64,000 nt of DNA. It comes from Anolis sagrei. Its lineage: Eukaryota; Chordata; Lepidosauria; Squamata; Anolidae. The stretch covers positions 192,692,278-192,756,277 of the forward strand of contig NC_090024.1 of the NCBI RefSeq assembly GCF_037176765.1, given 5' to 3'. The notes beneath the pieces are model-generated. The model worked only from the letters and a program-made list of their open reading frames with translations, had not been told where the DNA came from and did no database searches. The translations under genes were made by a program, and so were the position numbers. Shown here piece by piece: positions 24,310 to 36,000 of the stretch (its first letter is position 1; each line of letters opens with the position of its first letter).

Positions 24310-25191
24310 ATGAGTGGCGATGATGAGCTGAATCTCTTAGTCATAGTAGTAGACGCTAATCCGATCTGGTGGGGAAAGCAGGCGTTGAGAGGATCAAAGC
24401 TTACATTGTCAAAATGCCTTGATGCGAGCATGGTGCTGGGAAACTCACACTTGTTTATGAACCGCAACAACAAGCTTGCTGTTATAGCCAGTCATATACA
24501 TGAAAGCCGTTTCCTGTATCCTGGAAAGTGCTGGGCAGTTATCGATATCTTTGGTGAGGCTGGAGAAACTAATATGTATGGTAGCAAGGATGGAAAGTAT
24601 GAGTTATTAACTATAAATGAAGCAATTGCGGAGGAGATAAAGGATCTGATGATCAACGGACTTGAATGGCAACAGGCAGAAACATTGCTAGCCGGATCCC
24701 TTGCGAAAGCATTATGCTATATTCACAGGGTGACCAAAACGGAATCAGCCAGCCAAGAAATTAAATCCAGGATATTGGTCATAAAAGCTGCTGAAGACAG
24801 TGCACTGCAGTATATGAACTTTATAAATATTTTGATCGATTCCTGTGTTTTGGAGTCTGATTCAGGGATCTTGCAGCAGGCTTGTGATATCACTGGGGGT
24901 ATTTACTTGAAAGTCCCACATAAGCCATCACTTCTGCAATATTTGTTGTGGGTATTTCTCCCTGATCATGACCAACAATCCCAACTCATCCTCCCACCCC
25001 GTGTTCATGTGGACTACAGGGCAGCTTGCTTCTGCCATAGGAATCTCATTGAAGTTGGTTACATCTGCTCGGTGTGTTTGTCAATATTCTGCAACTTCAG
25101 TCCGATTTGCACCACTTGCAAGACTGCCTTCAAGATTTCACTGCCAGCTATCATAAAAAATAAGAAAAAGAAGCTGAAATTAGCCATATAA
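24310..25191 (+). CDS. Intronless retrocopy of GTF2H3 (TFIIH p34 subunit), open frame
   Basis: An uninterrupted frame of 293 codons starts [20 protein letters not shown] and matches human GTF2H3 (308 aa) along its length; the frame also extends 32 codons upstream without family similarity. The parent protein is the p34 subunit of TFIIH, with an N-terminal von Willebrand A-like fold that binds p44 and a C-terminal C4 zinc finger. Here the [17 protein letters not shown] and DSALQYMNF blocks are kept, and the finger cysteines ([19 protein letters not shown]) remain. About eight residues present in human before NILIDACVL are missing in frame, and a segment after LYPGK is divergent. A multi-exon gene in one piece marks retroposition. 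No poly-A or target duplication was found. It may be a young pseudogene or a functional retrogene. Confidence 0.88.
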   Translation: MSGDDELNLLVIVVDANPIWWGKQALRGSKLTLSKCLDASMVLGNSHLFMNRNNKLAVIASHIHESRFLYPGKCWAVIDIFGEAGETNMYGSKDGKYELLTINEAIAEEIKDLMINGLEWQQAETLLAGSLAKALCYIHRVTKTESASQEIKSRILVIKAAEDSALQYMNFINILIDSCVLESDSGILQQACDITGGIYLKVPHKPSLLQYLLWVFLPDHDQQSQLILPPRVHVDYRAACFCHRNLIEVGYICSVCLSIFCNFSPICTTCKTAFKISLPAIIKNKKKKLKLAI

Positions 25192-26090
25192 GAGCATCGC
25201 TCATGCCTGTTTCTTTCGATGTGCAATTTCCCAGCTGAGATCATAGCTGGGGTGTTTATATGATGTCCGAAAAGAAGAGACCTGTATTCCAACAGAGTGC
25301 TAAACATTTCTGAACAACGGCATAAAGACGAGTGCCACCAGTCTGCTCAAGCAACAGGGGATAGAGCTTGTGTTATATAGTCATGATTAAACTGCCTCAA
25401 ACCCACAACTGCAGCTATCGAAGGCATGAAGACAAGATTCTCCAGCCCCAAGAATGAAGTGTAAAGCTTCTCTAAGAGAACTTCCTTAGACCAACTTCTC
25501 TATTCGGAACAGGTCAAATAATTTAAGCTACGATGCCTTCCTTCCAAAAAGAAAGTCCCATTTATTTAAGTAGAAATCTAGTATTTTGTAAAGGGCTCCT
25601 GGGGGCAGGTCCTACAGAAGCCCCACTTGTGTTAATTAATAGAGAAAACAGCCCAATTTCAAGACTGCAGAAACTTTGGGATCTAGATTGCTTTGAGTTA
25701 AGCTTTTCAATTGTGGTTAGCAATGACTCTAAGTTCTTTGTTTCCCCTTCTCAAAAGTGATAGCTGCATCTGGATTGGCTGGCTCTTAGGCTCCTTTCGA
25801 TGGTTGGCTTCCTCTGCCAAAACCTGTGCCAACGCAATCGTGCAAGCCAAATTGATTCCAGTGGAAGGGCTTAAGATACTTCCTGATACTCTGCTTCTAA
25901 TATCTCCTTGATAATTTTAAGAGGAAGAATCAGCTATGCACCTCCTTTCCAGGTACAATGAACCATCTGTTGTTGAACGTAATGCAAATTTAATCAGTTC
26001 TGAGAATTGAAAGGAGTTCAATATTCCATGCTGGCTTAACACTGACAAGCTTTTCTACTCCTGATTTAACCTTTCTTCCTGCTTGTATAC
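25192..26090 (+). other. Possible 3' UTR of the GTF2H3 retrocopy; otherwise unassigned
   Basis: Sequence continues without obvious repeats until the L2 tail at about 26095. Retrocopies carry 3' UTR, so part of this is probably derived from the parent mRNA, but I cannot recognise the lizard UTR and see no poly-A end. Confidence 0.35.
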
Positions 26091-26094
26091 AAAT

Positions 26095-28655
26095 TATTAT
26101 TATTATTATTATTAACTTTATTTGTACCCCGCTAGCATCTCCCGGAGGACTCGATGCGGCTTACACAGGCCGAAGCCTCAAAACACAATACAATAGAGAA
26201 CGTAACATCACAATGACAAAGCAAATCAAACAATGAGCAAAATAACATAACTCCACAATAACTAAGCAAATCAAACAATAAGCAAAATAACGACAATGGC
26301 AGTACATCAAGACATTATTAAAAACTGGTTCGGCCGGCGCACTGGGGTACAAGGGTTAAAAGTGCTGAAATGGCAGGAGGCACGTAGGGTTAAAAGTGCG
26401 GTGTGCAGCGACAATTGGTTATGCTAAGGTGCTACTAGGACTTGGGGTGGGGATTCCTAGTCTGGGAAGGCACAACGGAACAGCCAAGTTTTTAAATTCC
26501 TTCTGAAAACGGCTAGAGTGGGGGCCTGTCTGAGATCTTTTGGGAGGGCGTTCCAAAGTCGGGGGGCCGCCACAGAAAAGGCCCTGTCCCGTGTCCCCAC
26601 CAAGCGCGCTTGCGACGTGGGTGGGATCACGAGCAGGGCCTCTCCAGATGACCGTAACGAGCGTGTGGGTTCGTAGATGGTGATGCGGTCACGCAGGTAG
26701 GGTGGTCCCAAACCGTTTAGGGCTTTGTAGGTAAGCACCTGCACCTTGAATTGGGCTCGGAAAATAAATGGCAGCCAATGGAGCTCCTTAAACAGAGGGG
26801 TAGACCTCTCTTGATAATGAGCCCCGGTTAGCATCCTGGCTGCTGCCCGCTGGACCAATTGAAGTTTCCGAGCCGTCTTCAAGGGCAGCCCCACGTAGAG
26901 CGCATTGAAGTAATCCATTCTAGAGGTGACCAAGGCATGGACCACCCCAGCCAGATCAGCCTTCACGAAGTATGGTCGCAGTTGGCGCACAAGTCTCAGT
27001 TGCGCAAAGGCCCTCCCGGATACCGCCGACACCTGAGCCTCAAGTGTAAGCGAAGAATCCAAGAGGACACCCAAACTGCGGACCTGTGGCTTCAGGGGGA
27101 GTGTAACCCCGTCCAACACAGGTAGCCACCCTATACCCCGATCCGGTTTACGATCGACCAGGAGGACCTCTGTCTTATCGGGATTGATCTTCAGCTTGTT
27201 CTTCCTCATCCAGATCGACACAGCGGCCAGGCACTCACCTAGCACCTGAGAAGCCTCCTTGGAATTAGGTGGAAAAGAGTAGTAGAGTTGTGTGTCATCC
27301 GCGTAGAGATGGCACCCAACTCCAAAACCCCGGATGACCTCTCCCAGCGGTTTCATGTAGATGTTAAAAAGCATGGGAGACAAAATAGAGCCTTGCGGGA
27401 CCCCACAGGTCAAAGGCCAGGGGTCAGAGCAGGCGTCTCCCAGCTTCACCATCTGAGTTCGTCCCTCCAGGAAGGACTGGAGCCACGACAGAACCGTGCC
27501 CCCAAGGCCCATCCCGGAGAGACGACCCAGAAGGATACCATGGTCGATGGTATCGAAAGCCGCTGAGATGTCCAAGAGAACCAGCAGGGTCACACTCCCC
27601 CTGTCCAGCTCTCTACGGAGGTCATCCACCAAGGCGACCAAGGCTGTCTCGGTGCCATGACCAGGCCTGAAACCAGACTGTGACTGATCTAGGTAGTTGG
27701 TATCGTCTAGGAAACCCTGGAGCTGAGAGGCGACCACCCTCTCCAGCACCTTACCCAAAAAGGGGAGGTTGGAGATCGGCCTGTAATTATTCAGCACCGA
27801 GGAGTCAAGGGAAGCTTTTTTGATAAGTGGGCGAACCACGGCCTGCTTCAAATTAGATGGAAAAATTCCTTGCTCCAACGATGCATTGACAATCAGTACA
27901 AACCAGTCAAGCAACCCCCCTCTGGCTGATTTAATGAGCCAAGATGGGCATGGGTCCAGGGATGAGGTGGTCGCTCTCACAGCCCCAAGGATCTCCTCCA
28001 CGGTTTCAGGAAGAACAAGCCTAAAAGAATCCCATAAAATTGGACAAGCAGGTGCCTCCGTCACCTCTTCTGGTACTGCGATGGAATTGGAGTCGAGCTC
28101 GAGGCGTATCTGGGCGACTTTATCTGCAAAATGGTGTGCGAAATCGCGACACCGAGCTGCGGGGTCGTTGGGGACCTCCTCCACCGCAGGTGGGTGGAGG
28201 AGTTCTCCCACGACCCGAAACAGCTCCGATGATCTATTTGCTGCAGATGCTATACGAGCGGTCGTGAATGACTTCCTGGCCGCCCGTATGGCCACGGAGT
28301 ATGCCTTAAGAGAGGCTCCAGCCCGTGTTCGGTCAGACACATCTCGAGATTTTCTCCATTTGCGCTCTAGCCCCCTTCTCGTATGCTTCATCACAGCCAG
28401 CTCCTCGGTGAACCAAGGAGATGGCCTGTCACGACGCAACGAGATGGGGCGTTCGGGTGCGATCGTATCTAACGCCCTGGCCATCTCCCCGTTATAGAGA
28501 GTTACCAAGGCGTCGATAGAATCGCCAGGCTCCAAGGCAGGAAGAACCCTAAGATTCCTCAGGAATCCGTCCGGATCCATCAGTCTCCTAGGGCGGACCA
28601 TCTTAATTTGTCCTCCACCCCTGCGGAGGTTTAGGGTCGCAGTAAGTCTAAAAAC
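26095..28655 (-). mobile_element. L2-type LINE, 5'-truncated, with long open ORF2
   Basis: A minus-strand L2/CR1-clade non-LTR retrotransposon. Its 3' tail is the ATT repeat at about 26095-26113 followed on + by AACTTTATTTGTACCCCGCT. The 3' UTR runs to 26456 and ORF2 from 26457 upward. The 5' edge is near 28650, where element-like sequence stops. The endonuclease domain is missing, the usual outcome of incomplete reverse transcription. Other L2 ends in the window (620, 10938, 16100, 56635, 61818) share its 3' region. Confidence 0.92.
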
Positions 28656-28670
28656 AGGTAACATTTCCAA
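26457..28670 (-). CDS. L2 ORF2 fragment: reverse transcriptase and C-terminal domain, unbroken
   Basis: 737 codons without a stop. Residues about 295-303 read NYRPISNLP and 332-344 SGFRPGHGTETAL. AAFDTIDH is at 370-377, GVPQGSILSP at 423-432 and the catalytic YADD at 456-459. The C-terminal region holds KLQLVQRAAARMLTG and LHWLPFIFRAQFK, shared by L2-clade elements. The N-terminal part covers the linker after the endonuclease, and the first residues may be flanking DNA. The apurinic endonuclease is absent, so the copy cannot move by itself, but an intact reverse transcriptase frame points to a recent insertion. The nominal start Met is simply the first in the frame. Confidence 0.9.
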   Translation of the reverse strand: MEMLPVFRLTATLNLRRGGGQIKMVRPRRLMDPDGFLRNLRVLPALEPGDSIDALVTLYNGEMARALDTIAPERPISLRRDRPSPWFTEELAVMKHTRRGLERKWRKSRDVSDRTRAGASLKAYSVAIRAARKSFTTARIASAANRSSELFRVVGELLHPPAVEEVPNDPAARCRDFAHHFADKVAQIRLELDSNSIAVPEEVTEAPACPILWDSFRLVLPETVEEILGAVRATTSSLDPCPSWLIKSARGGLLDWFVLIVNASLEQGIFPSNLKQAVVRPLIKKASLDSSVLNNYRPISNLPFLGKVLERVVASQLQGFLDDTNYLDQSQSGFRPGHGTETALVALVDDLRRELDRGSVTLLVLLDISAAFDTIDHGILLGRLSGMGLGGTVLSWLQSFLEGRTQMVKLGDACSDPWPLTCGVPQGSILSPMLFNIYMKPLGEVIRGFGVGCHLYADDTQLYYSFPPNSKEASQVLGECLAAVSIWMRKNKLKINPDKTEVLLVDRKPDRGIGWLPVLDGVTLPLKPQVRSLGVLLDSSLTLEAQVSAVSGRAFAQLRLVRQLRPYFVKADLAGVVHALVTSRMDYFNALYVGLPLKTARKLQLVQRAAARMLTGAHYQERSTPLFKELHWLPFIFRAQFKVQVLTYKALNGLGPPYLRDRITIYEPTRSLRSSGEALLVIPPTSQARLVGTRDRAFSVAAPRLWNALPKDLRQAPTLAVFRRNLKTWLFRCAFPD

Positions 28671-29100
28671 TGTTCAGTCTTCCTCAGCTGGTACAAGCAT
28701 TAGGTTCTGAGAACTGCAATCCAAATGTGACATTTCCAAGTTTTTCTGTGTTTTGCCAAGCACAAGGGAAGGCCAGACATGAAGAGTCTGGTATCCCTCT
28801 TTGCTGAATATCCATCAGGGAGCATTTGCCATGTAATTTTACTTCCTTGAATCCTGACTCTTCACATTGTCAAAATGATATTTCTGTCAATCCTTTAAAA
28901 ATGGCATCCATGCCTTTTCATTTTTTTTCTTCCCGATCCCAAATCTGAAGATTTGTATCCTATTTGATGATCTAGAAGCCAGGGCTCTGTAAATGGTATA
29001 ATTTATTGACTGACCTGTATGCTGCATTGAACCTTTTACAGTTTGCCAGAGATATGATGTTGTTTTAACAATTGTTTTGTAACTTTTCCTAAAAAAATCA
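28660..29100. other. Unassigned intergenic stretch
   Basis: Nothing recognisable. Confidence 0.3.
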
Positions 29101-29104
29101 AAAT

Positions 29105-29225
29105 CTGTACATTTTATTGTTGTGTGCTATCAGGTCATTTTCAACTGAAGGCAACCCCAAAGCAAACCTATTGTGAGGTTTATTTGGCAGGATTTGTTGG
29201 GGGGCAGTGACTTTGCCACACTGAA
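29105..29225 (-). mobile_element. MIR-like SINE fragment (3' part)
   Basis: TTGTTGTGTGCTATCAGGTC with AGGCAACCCCAAAGCAAACC is the tail half of the same SINE family as 39237-39421, on the minus strand. The head is missing. Confidence 0.55.
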
Positions 29226-29229
29226 TGCT

Positions 29230-30900
29230 TGTCTGTCTTATCCAGGGTTGCTAGAATGAAAATTAGAGATCTCTGTGATGTAAACCGTCTCCAGATTTGC
29301 CTGTATTTTCAACCCTTGTACTCTCACCACACATGTTGCCCTTTTACTTTCAAGATTCCTCCTTGGATCAGGTACTCAGGTCTAAAGGCGATCTCTATTA
29401 TGGTGGTTTTGATAAATGGGTTCAATGTGGTAAGAACAACCAGTCTCCCCATCCATTATTGAATAGAACATTCAGTCCCATTTGAGAAAGTACTAGTTTA
29501 CAAAAGCTTATACTACCAACTGCATTCTCTGTCTCTTCTGGGGCTACAAGATTTTTCTGCATTCGGTCACATCATCTTAAGCTTTTACAGATAGTTCCTC
29601 TCTTCACAGGCTCCCATATTTAATGATTGTGTAGAAGGAATTTCAGAAGGTGATGCTTTATACCTAGTTACACAAAAAGCAAGACTTGTTGAAATTCCCT
29701 TCTCTGCACAAGTATCAGAGAGTACAGGAACCTGCTCCAATTTTCAACCTGGCAATCCTAATCCTATCAAAAAAATTTATGCATTTGTCTCATCACACGT
29801 TCTTAATACTTCTTAGCTATCCATCACCACTAAGATTTATAGTGGCCAGTTACTACAACCAGCATTGTTTATCTGTAGTCTTAGGCTACTATACATTTAA
29901 AAAAACCCTTGAGTTTGCCATTCACTATATGCTCAGAAAGGAGTTTTGTTTAAGCCTGTCTGATAAACATAACTGCATAATGTATGTACTCCTGAGATTT
30001 AACTCATATATTCCACTTCCTGCATTTCACCAGAACTATTCATTAATCATCACACACATACGTGCTTACACGATACAGCCATTTGTCTAGGAAAATAGCA
30101 ATGGTGTGTGTGATTAAGAGAACATGAGATTATGGATCATCCTGTAGTTGTACTGAAAAACATTGTCTCAAAGTATTGGCACAAACAACTAATACATAGT
30201 AATAGTTTTTAGTCCCATTCGTGGGAGTAAAGTAACTAACAATAATAATAATAATAATAATAATGATAATAATTAATAGTATACTGCTAATAAAAATCAG
30301 CCAGTTGTATCTAGATGTTAGAATTACCAACAAAAGTTCATTTGTAGAGGCAATAGCACAAACAAAGCAAGCCTTGTAAAGATGTAGAAATGTGTCAGTA
30401 AAGGCAAACTGAAAGCTCTGCACTATTGGACACAACACATTTAGACTAGACACCTAGGTTGTGCGAACAGATCTCAAATGGAAAGTAAGGACTATTGTAA
30501 AAGTTTATATCAGGATAAACTAAGCAGAGTCTATGGGCTATATGGCTTCCAAGTACTTTTCTGTGGCTGCCTTTCAACACTCACTAAGAAGCCACTCCTA
30601 ACACATCAATAAGTTGGTTTACTACCAAAATTTGGCAGCAAATAACTGAGCAAACAATGATCAGTATCATTACATAAGATGCAGTCTTGAATGCAAGAAC
30701 TGATTTAGTACTGTTCTGACATGCAGTGTACAAGTGTTTAGATCAAATCATATAATCAAACACATGTTTGACCACACCAAATATTTTACCTAAACAATAT
30801 ACAATTCATCGTCACATTTTCTATCTGTCATAGCAGCTATATGTCAATACTGTCTTGATGCGGCTTATTTTTCCAGATAATTTGAAAATAACTTGCAAAA
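29230..30900. other. Unassigned intergenic stretch
   Basis: Contains an (AAT)n microsatellite at about 30240-30275. A + strand frame of 134 codons at 29686-30090 has no recognisable features and is not called. Confidence 0.3.
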
Positions 30901-30904
30901 TTTC

Positions 30905-32831
30905 TTTATTATATTTTACACATTAGTTTTCAATTGTTTTATTATATACAGAAATATAATTTTAAATATAAAAATCCAATAAGATATAATCAAGTCCATT
31001 TAAATTTGTATAAAGTGAAAGGTTGTCTGGATCTACCTTTCTCTTCATAAAATGATATAAAAATAAAATTCTGATAATTATGGTTCTGATTTAAAGTTTT
31101 AGAAGTAGGCTTTCGTGTTTTGCTACTTTAATGAAACTGAGGAGACATCCTTCACTACTGTGTGTAGCACCACTAAATATTTCTATGGAAAAAGAAAGAT
31201 TATGTAAAAGTCCACCATCATTGTATGTATTATTTTCATGACTTCAAATTTTCTTTCAGCCAAGGAGTCAGCAGATGGCTAACAAAAGACAATACTTGAA
31301 AGAGCATGGGACTGGAAAGATTTTCTGTTCTTACTATAATTTCTGTAGCCCAATCCAACTTTAGCACTGAGCTCAAATATGACTTGTTCTTATGTATCAA
31401 CACAAGACCATAGTCTTCGAGATGATTAAATGAAGTTCTACAGCAGTTCATCTCAGAATATCAACATAATTCAATACCATCATCTAAGACTAAACATTCT
31501 GTGAAACAAAATAACCCTATCAAAACTCAGGAAGGCTAACTTATGTGCCCCATTTCTTCCATGCTTATTCTTGTATCAAAATGAGAATTTCAGAATACTA
31601 TTTATTACCCCTCCCCCCACCTGAAAGCCCAGAATAACTATGCCTGGATATATTTTTAATGTGCCACTGGAAGAATATTTTTATATCTTATCATAGCCTG
31701 ATTTTCAACTGCTCCTGTTACTCCAGCTTGCTATAGGAAAATGAAATATATAGGAAACTGAATAAAACAATTGTAACTTGCTGTTCATTTGACATATCAA
31801 CTTTGAAGTTAAACTATTTTAAACAATGTATCTGTCATTTAAACAATTATTTGGAATCCAAAATAACATTCTTGATAAATCAACTACAAAACATAACTTG
31901 GAATGCATTCAAGATTAACTACAGAATTATCTTTCCAAGCACTTATGCTATGAAACAATTTTTAATACTGATTTTTAAAGCAGTAAAACTATTGGCATTG
32001 TAAATCCTGGAACGCCTAATAATTTCCATAGTTTAAGGAGAATATCCTGTAACCAAATCAACAATTGTGTGTTTTTATACATCCAAAAAACTGACCTCAT
32101 AGACAGTTTGATTAAAAATAATGGTAACAAGTGGAACTGCTATAGAATTTCAGGAAACCACCTTTGAGAAGGGAATGCTGTGCAACTTGCTGTTGGTCTG
32201 ACAGATGGCTAAAAGGGGGGGAAACTATACTGTTAATCATGTTTTTGGCAGTCTGAACTCCCAGCATGTTGCAATTTTAGTGCAAAGACACAGTGATCTT
32301 TTGCAATAAGGCTAAAAATTAGAACAGAAACGAATTCTATCATAAGAACTATTAGGTTATTTGGTTTCTACAGTTGGCAAGTTCAACAAACAAGAAAACA
32401 GATAGCAATATTCAAACTTTAAACCAAAACTTCATTGCTAGGTTCCAACCCCAATAAATATACTTTAAAAATATCTTCCTGTTTTAAAAGTGCAAAATTC
32501 CAGTCCTATCTGCCTGCCTGCACTCAGATTTTTTTTTCTGTAAATGAGACAGAGCAGGCATGCACACATACACAAGGATGCATTTCTGGACTGGCTTCTC
32601 CAAAAATTGATATTCTTGATTTCAGAAGGAAACATATTACCTATTAAATATGTTGAATTTGTTTTAACGCTGCAAACAACTACACCCAGCATATTTCTTG
32701 CTAGAACATTGTGATGCAGCATTAAAATCACTTCTCCTTCCCATTTAAAAGGCAGCTGACAGTTGTTAATATTATGCTCACAGGTGTCACTAAAATGAGT
32801 TAGCCTTTTAATTTTATATTTTATTAAGGTG
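30905..32831 (-). other. PPP1R15B: Probable PPP1R15B 3' UTR
   Basis: AT-rich and strikingly free of recognisable repeats compared with its neighbours. It lies directly after the PPP1R15B stop, and the human transcript has a long 3' UTR. AATAAA hexamers occur on the minus strand at 32816-32825, 31601-31606, 30938-30943 and 30905-30910. Which one is used cannot be decided from sequence; the left limit is set at the last of these. Confidence 0.4.
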
Positions 32832-33032
32832 CTAGGAAATATTGGCTCTTTCCAGGAGTCTGTTAAATATTCGCTGCCTGTGTTCCATTGTTAAGCAATA
32901 TCCAATAGCATTTTCAGTTTCCTGGATTCTTTTAAGGAATCGGCACCCATCCCGTGCAAGTTCTTCCCAGGGTCCTTTACGATCTTCCTCACTACTTATA
33001 TAATACTCAACAACTTCTTCAAGGAAGGTCAC
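32832..33032 (-). CDS. PPP1R15B: PPP1R15B coding exon 2
   Basis: Starts [20 protein letters not shown] directly after the acceptor CTCATAG and ends at TAG (32834-32832) after LLERANIS. It holds three of the four residues of the PP1-binding RVxF motif and the conserved eIF2-alpha-recruiting tail, closely matching human ([20 protein letters not shown]). Confidence 0.96.
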   Translation of the reverse strand: MTFLEEVVEYYISSEEDRKGPWEELARDGCRFLKRIQETENAIGYCLTMEHRQRIFNRLLERANIS

Positions 33033-36000
33033 CTATGAGACACAAAAGGAAATCAAATTATTAACATATATTTAAATAACACCAAGTGTATGAGATATAT
33101 CCCACACCAAGTAATTAAGATTCCAATACAGTTTAAAGACATTAAAAGTACGAATTAGAACTATACATAAGAGCCTGTGAGGCTTTAATAACAGATTATA
33201 ATAAACAGATTACTGTTACTTGAGGAGTGCCCCCTCTACTTAATACACTTTTTTGTGTTAGGAGTGACTTGAAACTGCGAGTCACTTCTGGTGTGAGAGA
33301 ATTGGCCGTCTGCTGGGATGTTGCCCAGGGGCCGCCCAGCTGTTTGATGTTTTAGCATCCTTGTGGGAGGCTTTTCTCATGTCCCTGCATGGAGAGCTGG
33401 AGCTGACAGAGGGAGCTCAGCCCATTCGCTCTCCCCAGATTTGAAGCACAGACCTTTTGGTCAGCAGTCCTGCCAGAATGATGTTTTAACCCACTGCGCT
33501 ACACGGGATTCCTACTTAATACACTATTATTATTTTACTTACTTTCCTTCTTCACTCCTTTATAATGTGTCACTTACAACACAAATCTTAACAAAGGTTC
33601 AAAATAGTTTTTTGACCCTTTTACATTTTTGAGTTTAACACCTGAATTTCTTATGCTGTTATACAGTTACAAAAATTACATGGGTTATGCTTACAACAAA
33701 CAAACAAACAAAGTATGTCTACAGATTAAAGTATGCCAAGACTTTATATTTTACAGCATCAAGTCTCCCTAAAGTTTATAACTACTTTCATACAAAAAGA
33801 TGGCACAGGGACATGCTAGTTACATCAGCCTGTTTGTCTCTGCTATCTTCTTTCTTGACTTTTACATCATTCTAAGGTATCCTCCTGGGCTTCATTAACA
33901 GGTCAGGTAACACTGTGTATATATTGCATAGCATTCTTTGTTTGTTTACTGTGCATCTCTAGAAAGCAATACACAATTGAAATTTGTAGGGAAAATAAAA
34001 ATGTTTACAGAGAAGTTAATGCCGAAATGTGTACATTTATAACTCCAGAGATTTCTCAAGACATAATTTTACTATCTTAAGCTTGTTCACTCTATGCAAA
34101 TCTAGACAAGTTCACTAACTACATGCGAACTTTTCAGAAGAACTAGTAAGCTATTTCAGTTCTAAATAGAAAGGTTTAGTTGATGCAGATCAACTATTAC
34201 ACAATGCAAATCTGTCAGTTAGGAGTACTGCTTGGAAAGTTATTTGTAGAAGTAATTTGTTTCCATTAGACAAAACAGCATTAGATAATTACCTATTGTT
34301 ATTTATAATAATAGAAGACTTATTTGGAATGATAAGATGTAATATACAAGAATTGGTGTTAAGTTCTTCTAAGAATGTCATTTAAAAGTATTTTTTGAAA
34401 AACTAGAAACCACTACCTGTTACACAGTACAATAACAATTCCTTACTCATATTACTTTTGAAATACAAATTTATTGCACTCCCGCACCTAAGTGACTACT
34501 TGCTGCTAACTGTAAATGGTAAATGTAATTTAAAGTAACTTGTTATGGCCAAGCTTTGTATTAGAAAACCTTTAGATCAAACAGTGTGATACGATGTTCA
34601 CATACAATTTTAGGTAAATTAGCTCCAATCATGTTTTGTCAAGTCTGCCTTGTGACAGAAAAGACTGAGAAGACCTAGTGAGTGGAATGCAAGTGTTCAG
34701 ACTCATTGTTCTAACCATTTTGCAAAGCAGTAACATCTGCTTCAAACGGGACTATACATAATGTATATCCTACTTTAAATCCTACTGTGAGTTTCAACAA
34801 TCAAACAGTTAAGGTAAGTGAAGTAAAGTCACTTACGTGCTTAACGTATACGAACACATAAACCTTCCATAATGACATGTAAGAAGTCACTGTACCTTTT
34901 TGTACTGCTAGTCAAAGTAGCAGTTAGAATGAACAGCTTTCTCACAATCACATACTACTTAAAATCACTTCTACTTTTTGCTGTTGTGAGCCTTCATGTT
35001 ATTTCCAAACTATAGTGACCCTCTCATTTTCAATTTAGTGCTGCTTAAGTGGTGGAGGTGGAAGATACCCCGGATATCTGAACAAAACCTCACATTAGAG
35101 CAAGGTTATAGAATTGAGACTTTTATCCCAGAAAAAGCTGAAAGGACCAAAGGGCAAATGACACAACCTTCATTACTCATACAGAAATCATGCAGCCTGC
35201 TTCTGATTAATTCTTTAAATAAAATCAACAAGTAGATATCATATAATGATAGCATGGGTGGGAATATCTGTTTTGGTTTTGCCATGCTCTAGTATTGTTT
35301 CTTTCATTCAAATGGATATCTCACATCCAAACATCTTTGCAGGATGTGCTAGGAATAGGAAGCATTCAACTTAAGTATTATTACCTGTCATCATAATCAA
35401 CAACATCACAGTGTTGAAAATGTCCTGTACAAGTTATTCTGTTTCAATTCCTTAATACATTTGAAAAATATTTCAAACCTGGTCCTGAAAAAAGTTATTT
35501 CCTTTTTGGGATAATTTTCAATGAAGTAATTATGCCAAGTTAAGTTGCTAAGTATTTGGCATAAAGTAACTGATCAGACTATAAATCTTATCATATGTAT
35601 GCAAAACATCAGGTTCTCTTCTATGAATAGCCATTCTGCAGGCCTACTGAGCAGGACAGAGTTACTGTTATTCAGTGCTTACAGACTTAAGTATGAACAT
35701 ATACGAATCCTACCTTTTTCTTCCTCTTACACTTTTCTCTAGAAATAATGTCACACTTCACAGTCTCTGTAGCTTCAGAATTGCTCTTATCAAGCAAATG
35801 GACCTGACAGCTGAACAAGATGCTACTTTGAGAGCCTGGTGGCCCTTTCAAGTCACATCTCCCTTTCTTTTCCACAGACTGAAATTGGGCCGTGAAATTG
35901 AGAGGGTTATAGGGATCTCCCAGGTTACAGAAGGAGTTCCACAATTTCAAGTTTGCCGATTCGTCTATGCTGCCATCGCACTCCCATTCCTCGTCCTCAC

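Noticed and set aside
27820-28497. 225-codon + strand frame
   Set aside because: It is antisense to the L2 reverse transcriptase frame and has no family similarity.
29686-30090. 134-codon + strand frame
   Set aside because: No recognised motif, AT-rich composition, and no splice or promoter context.
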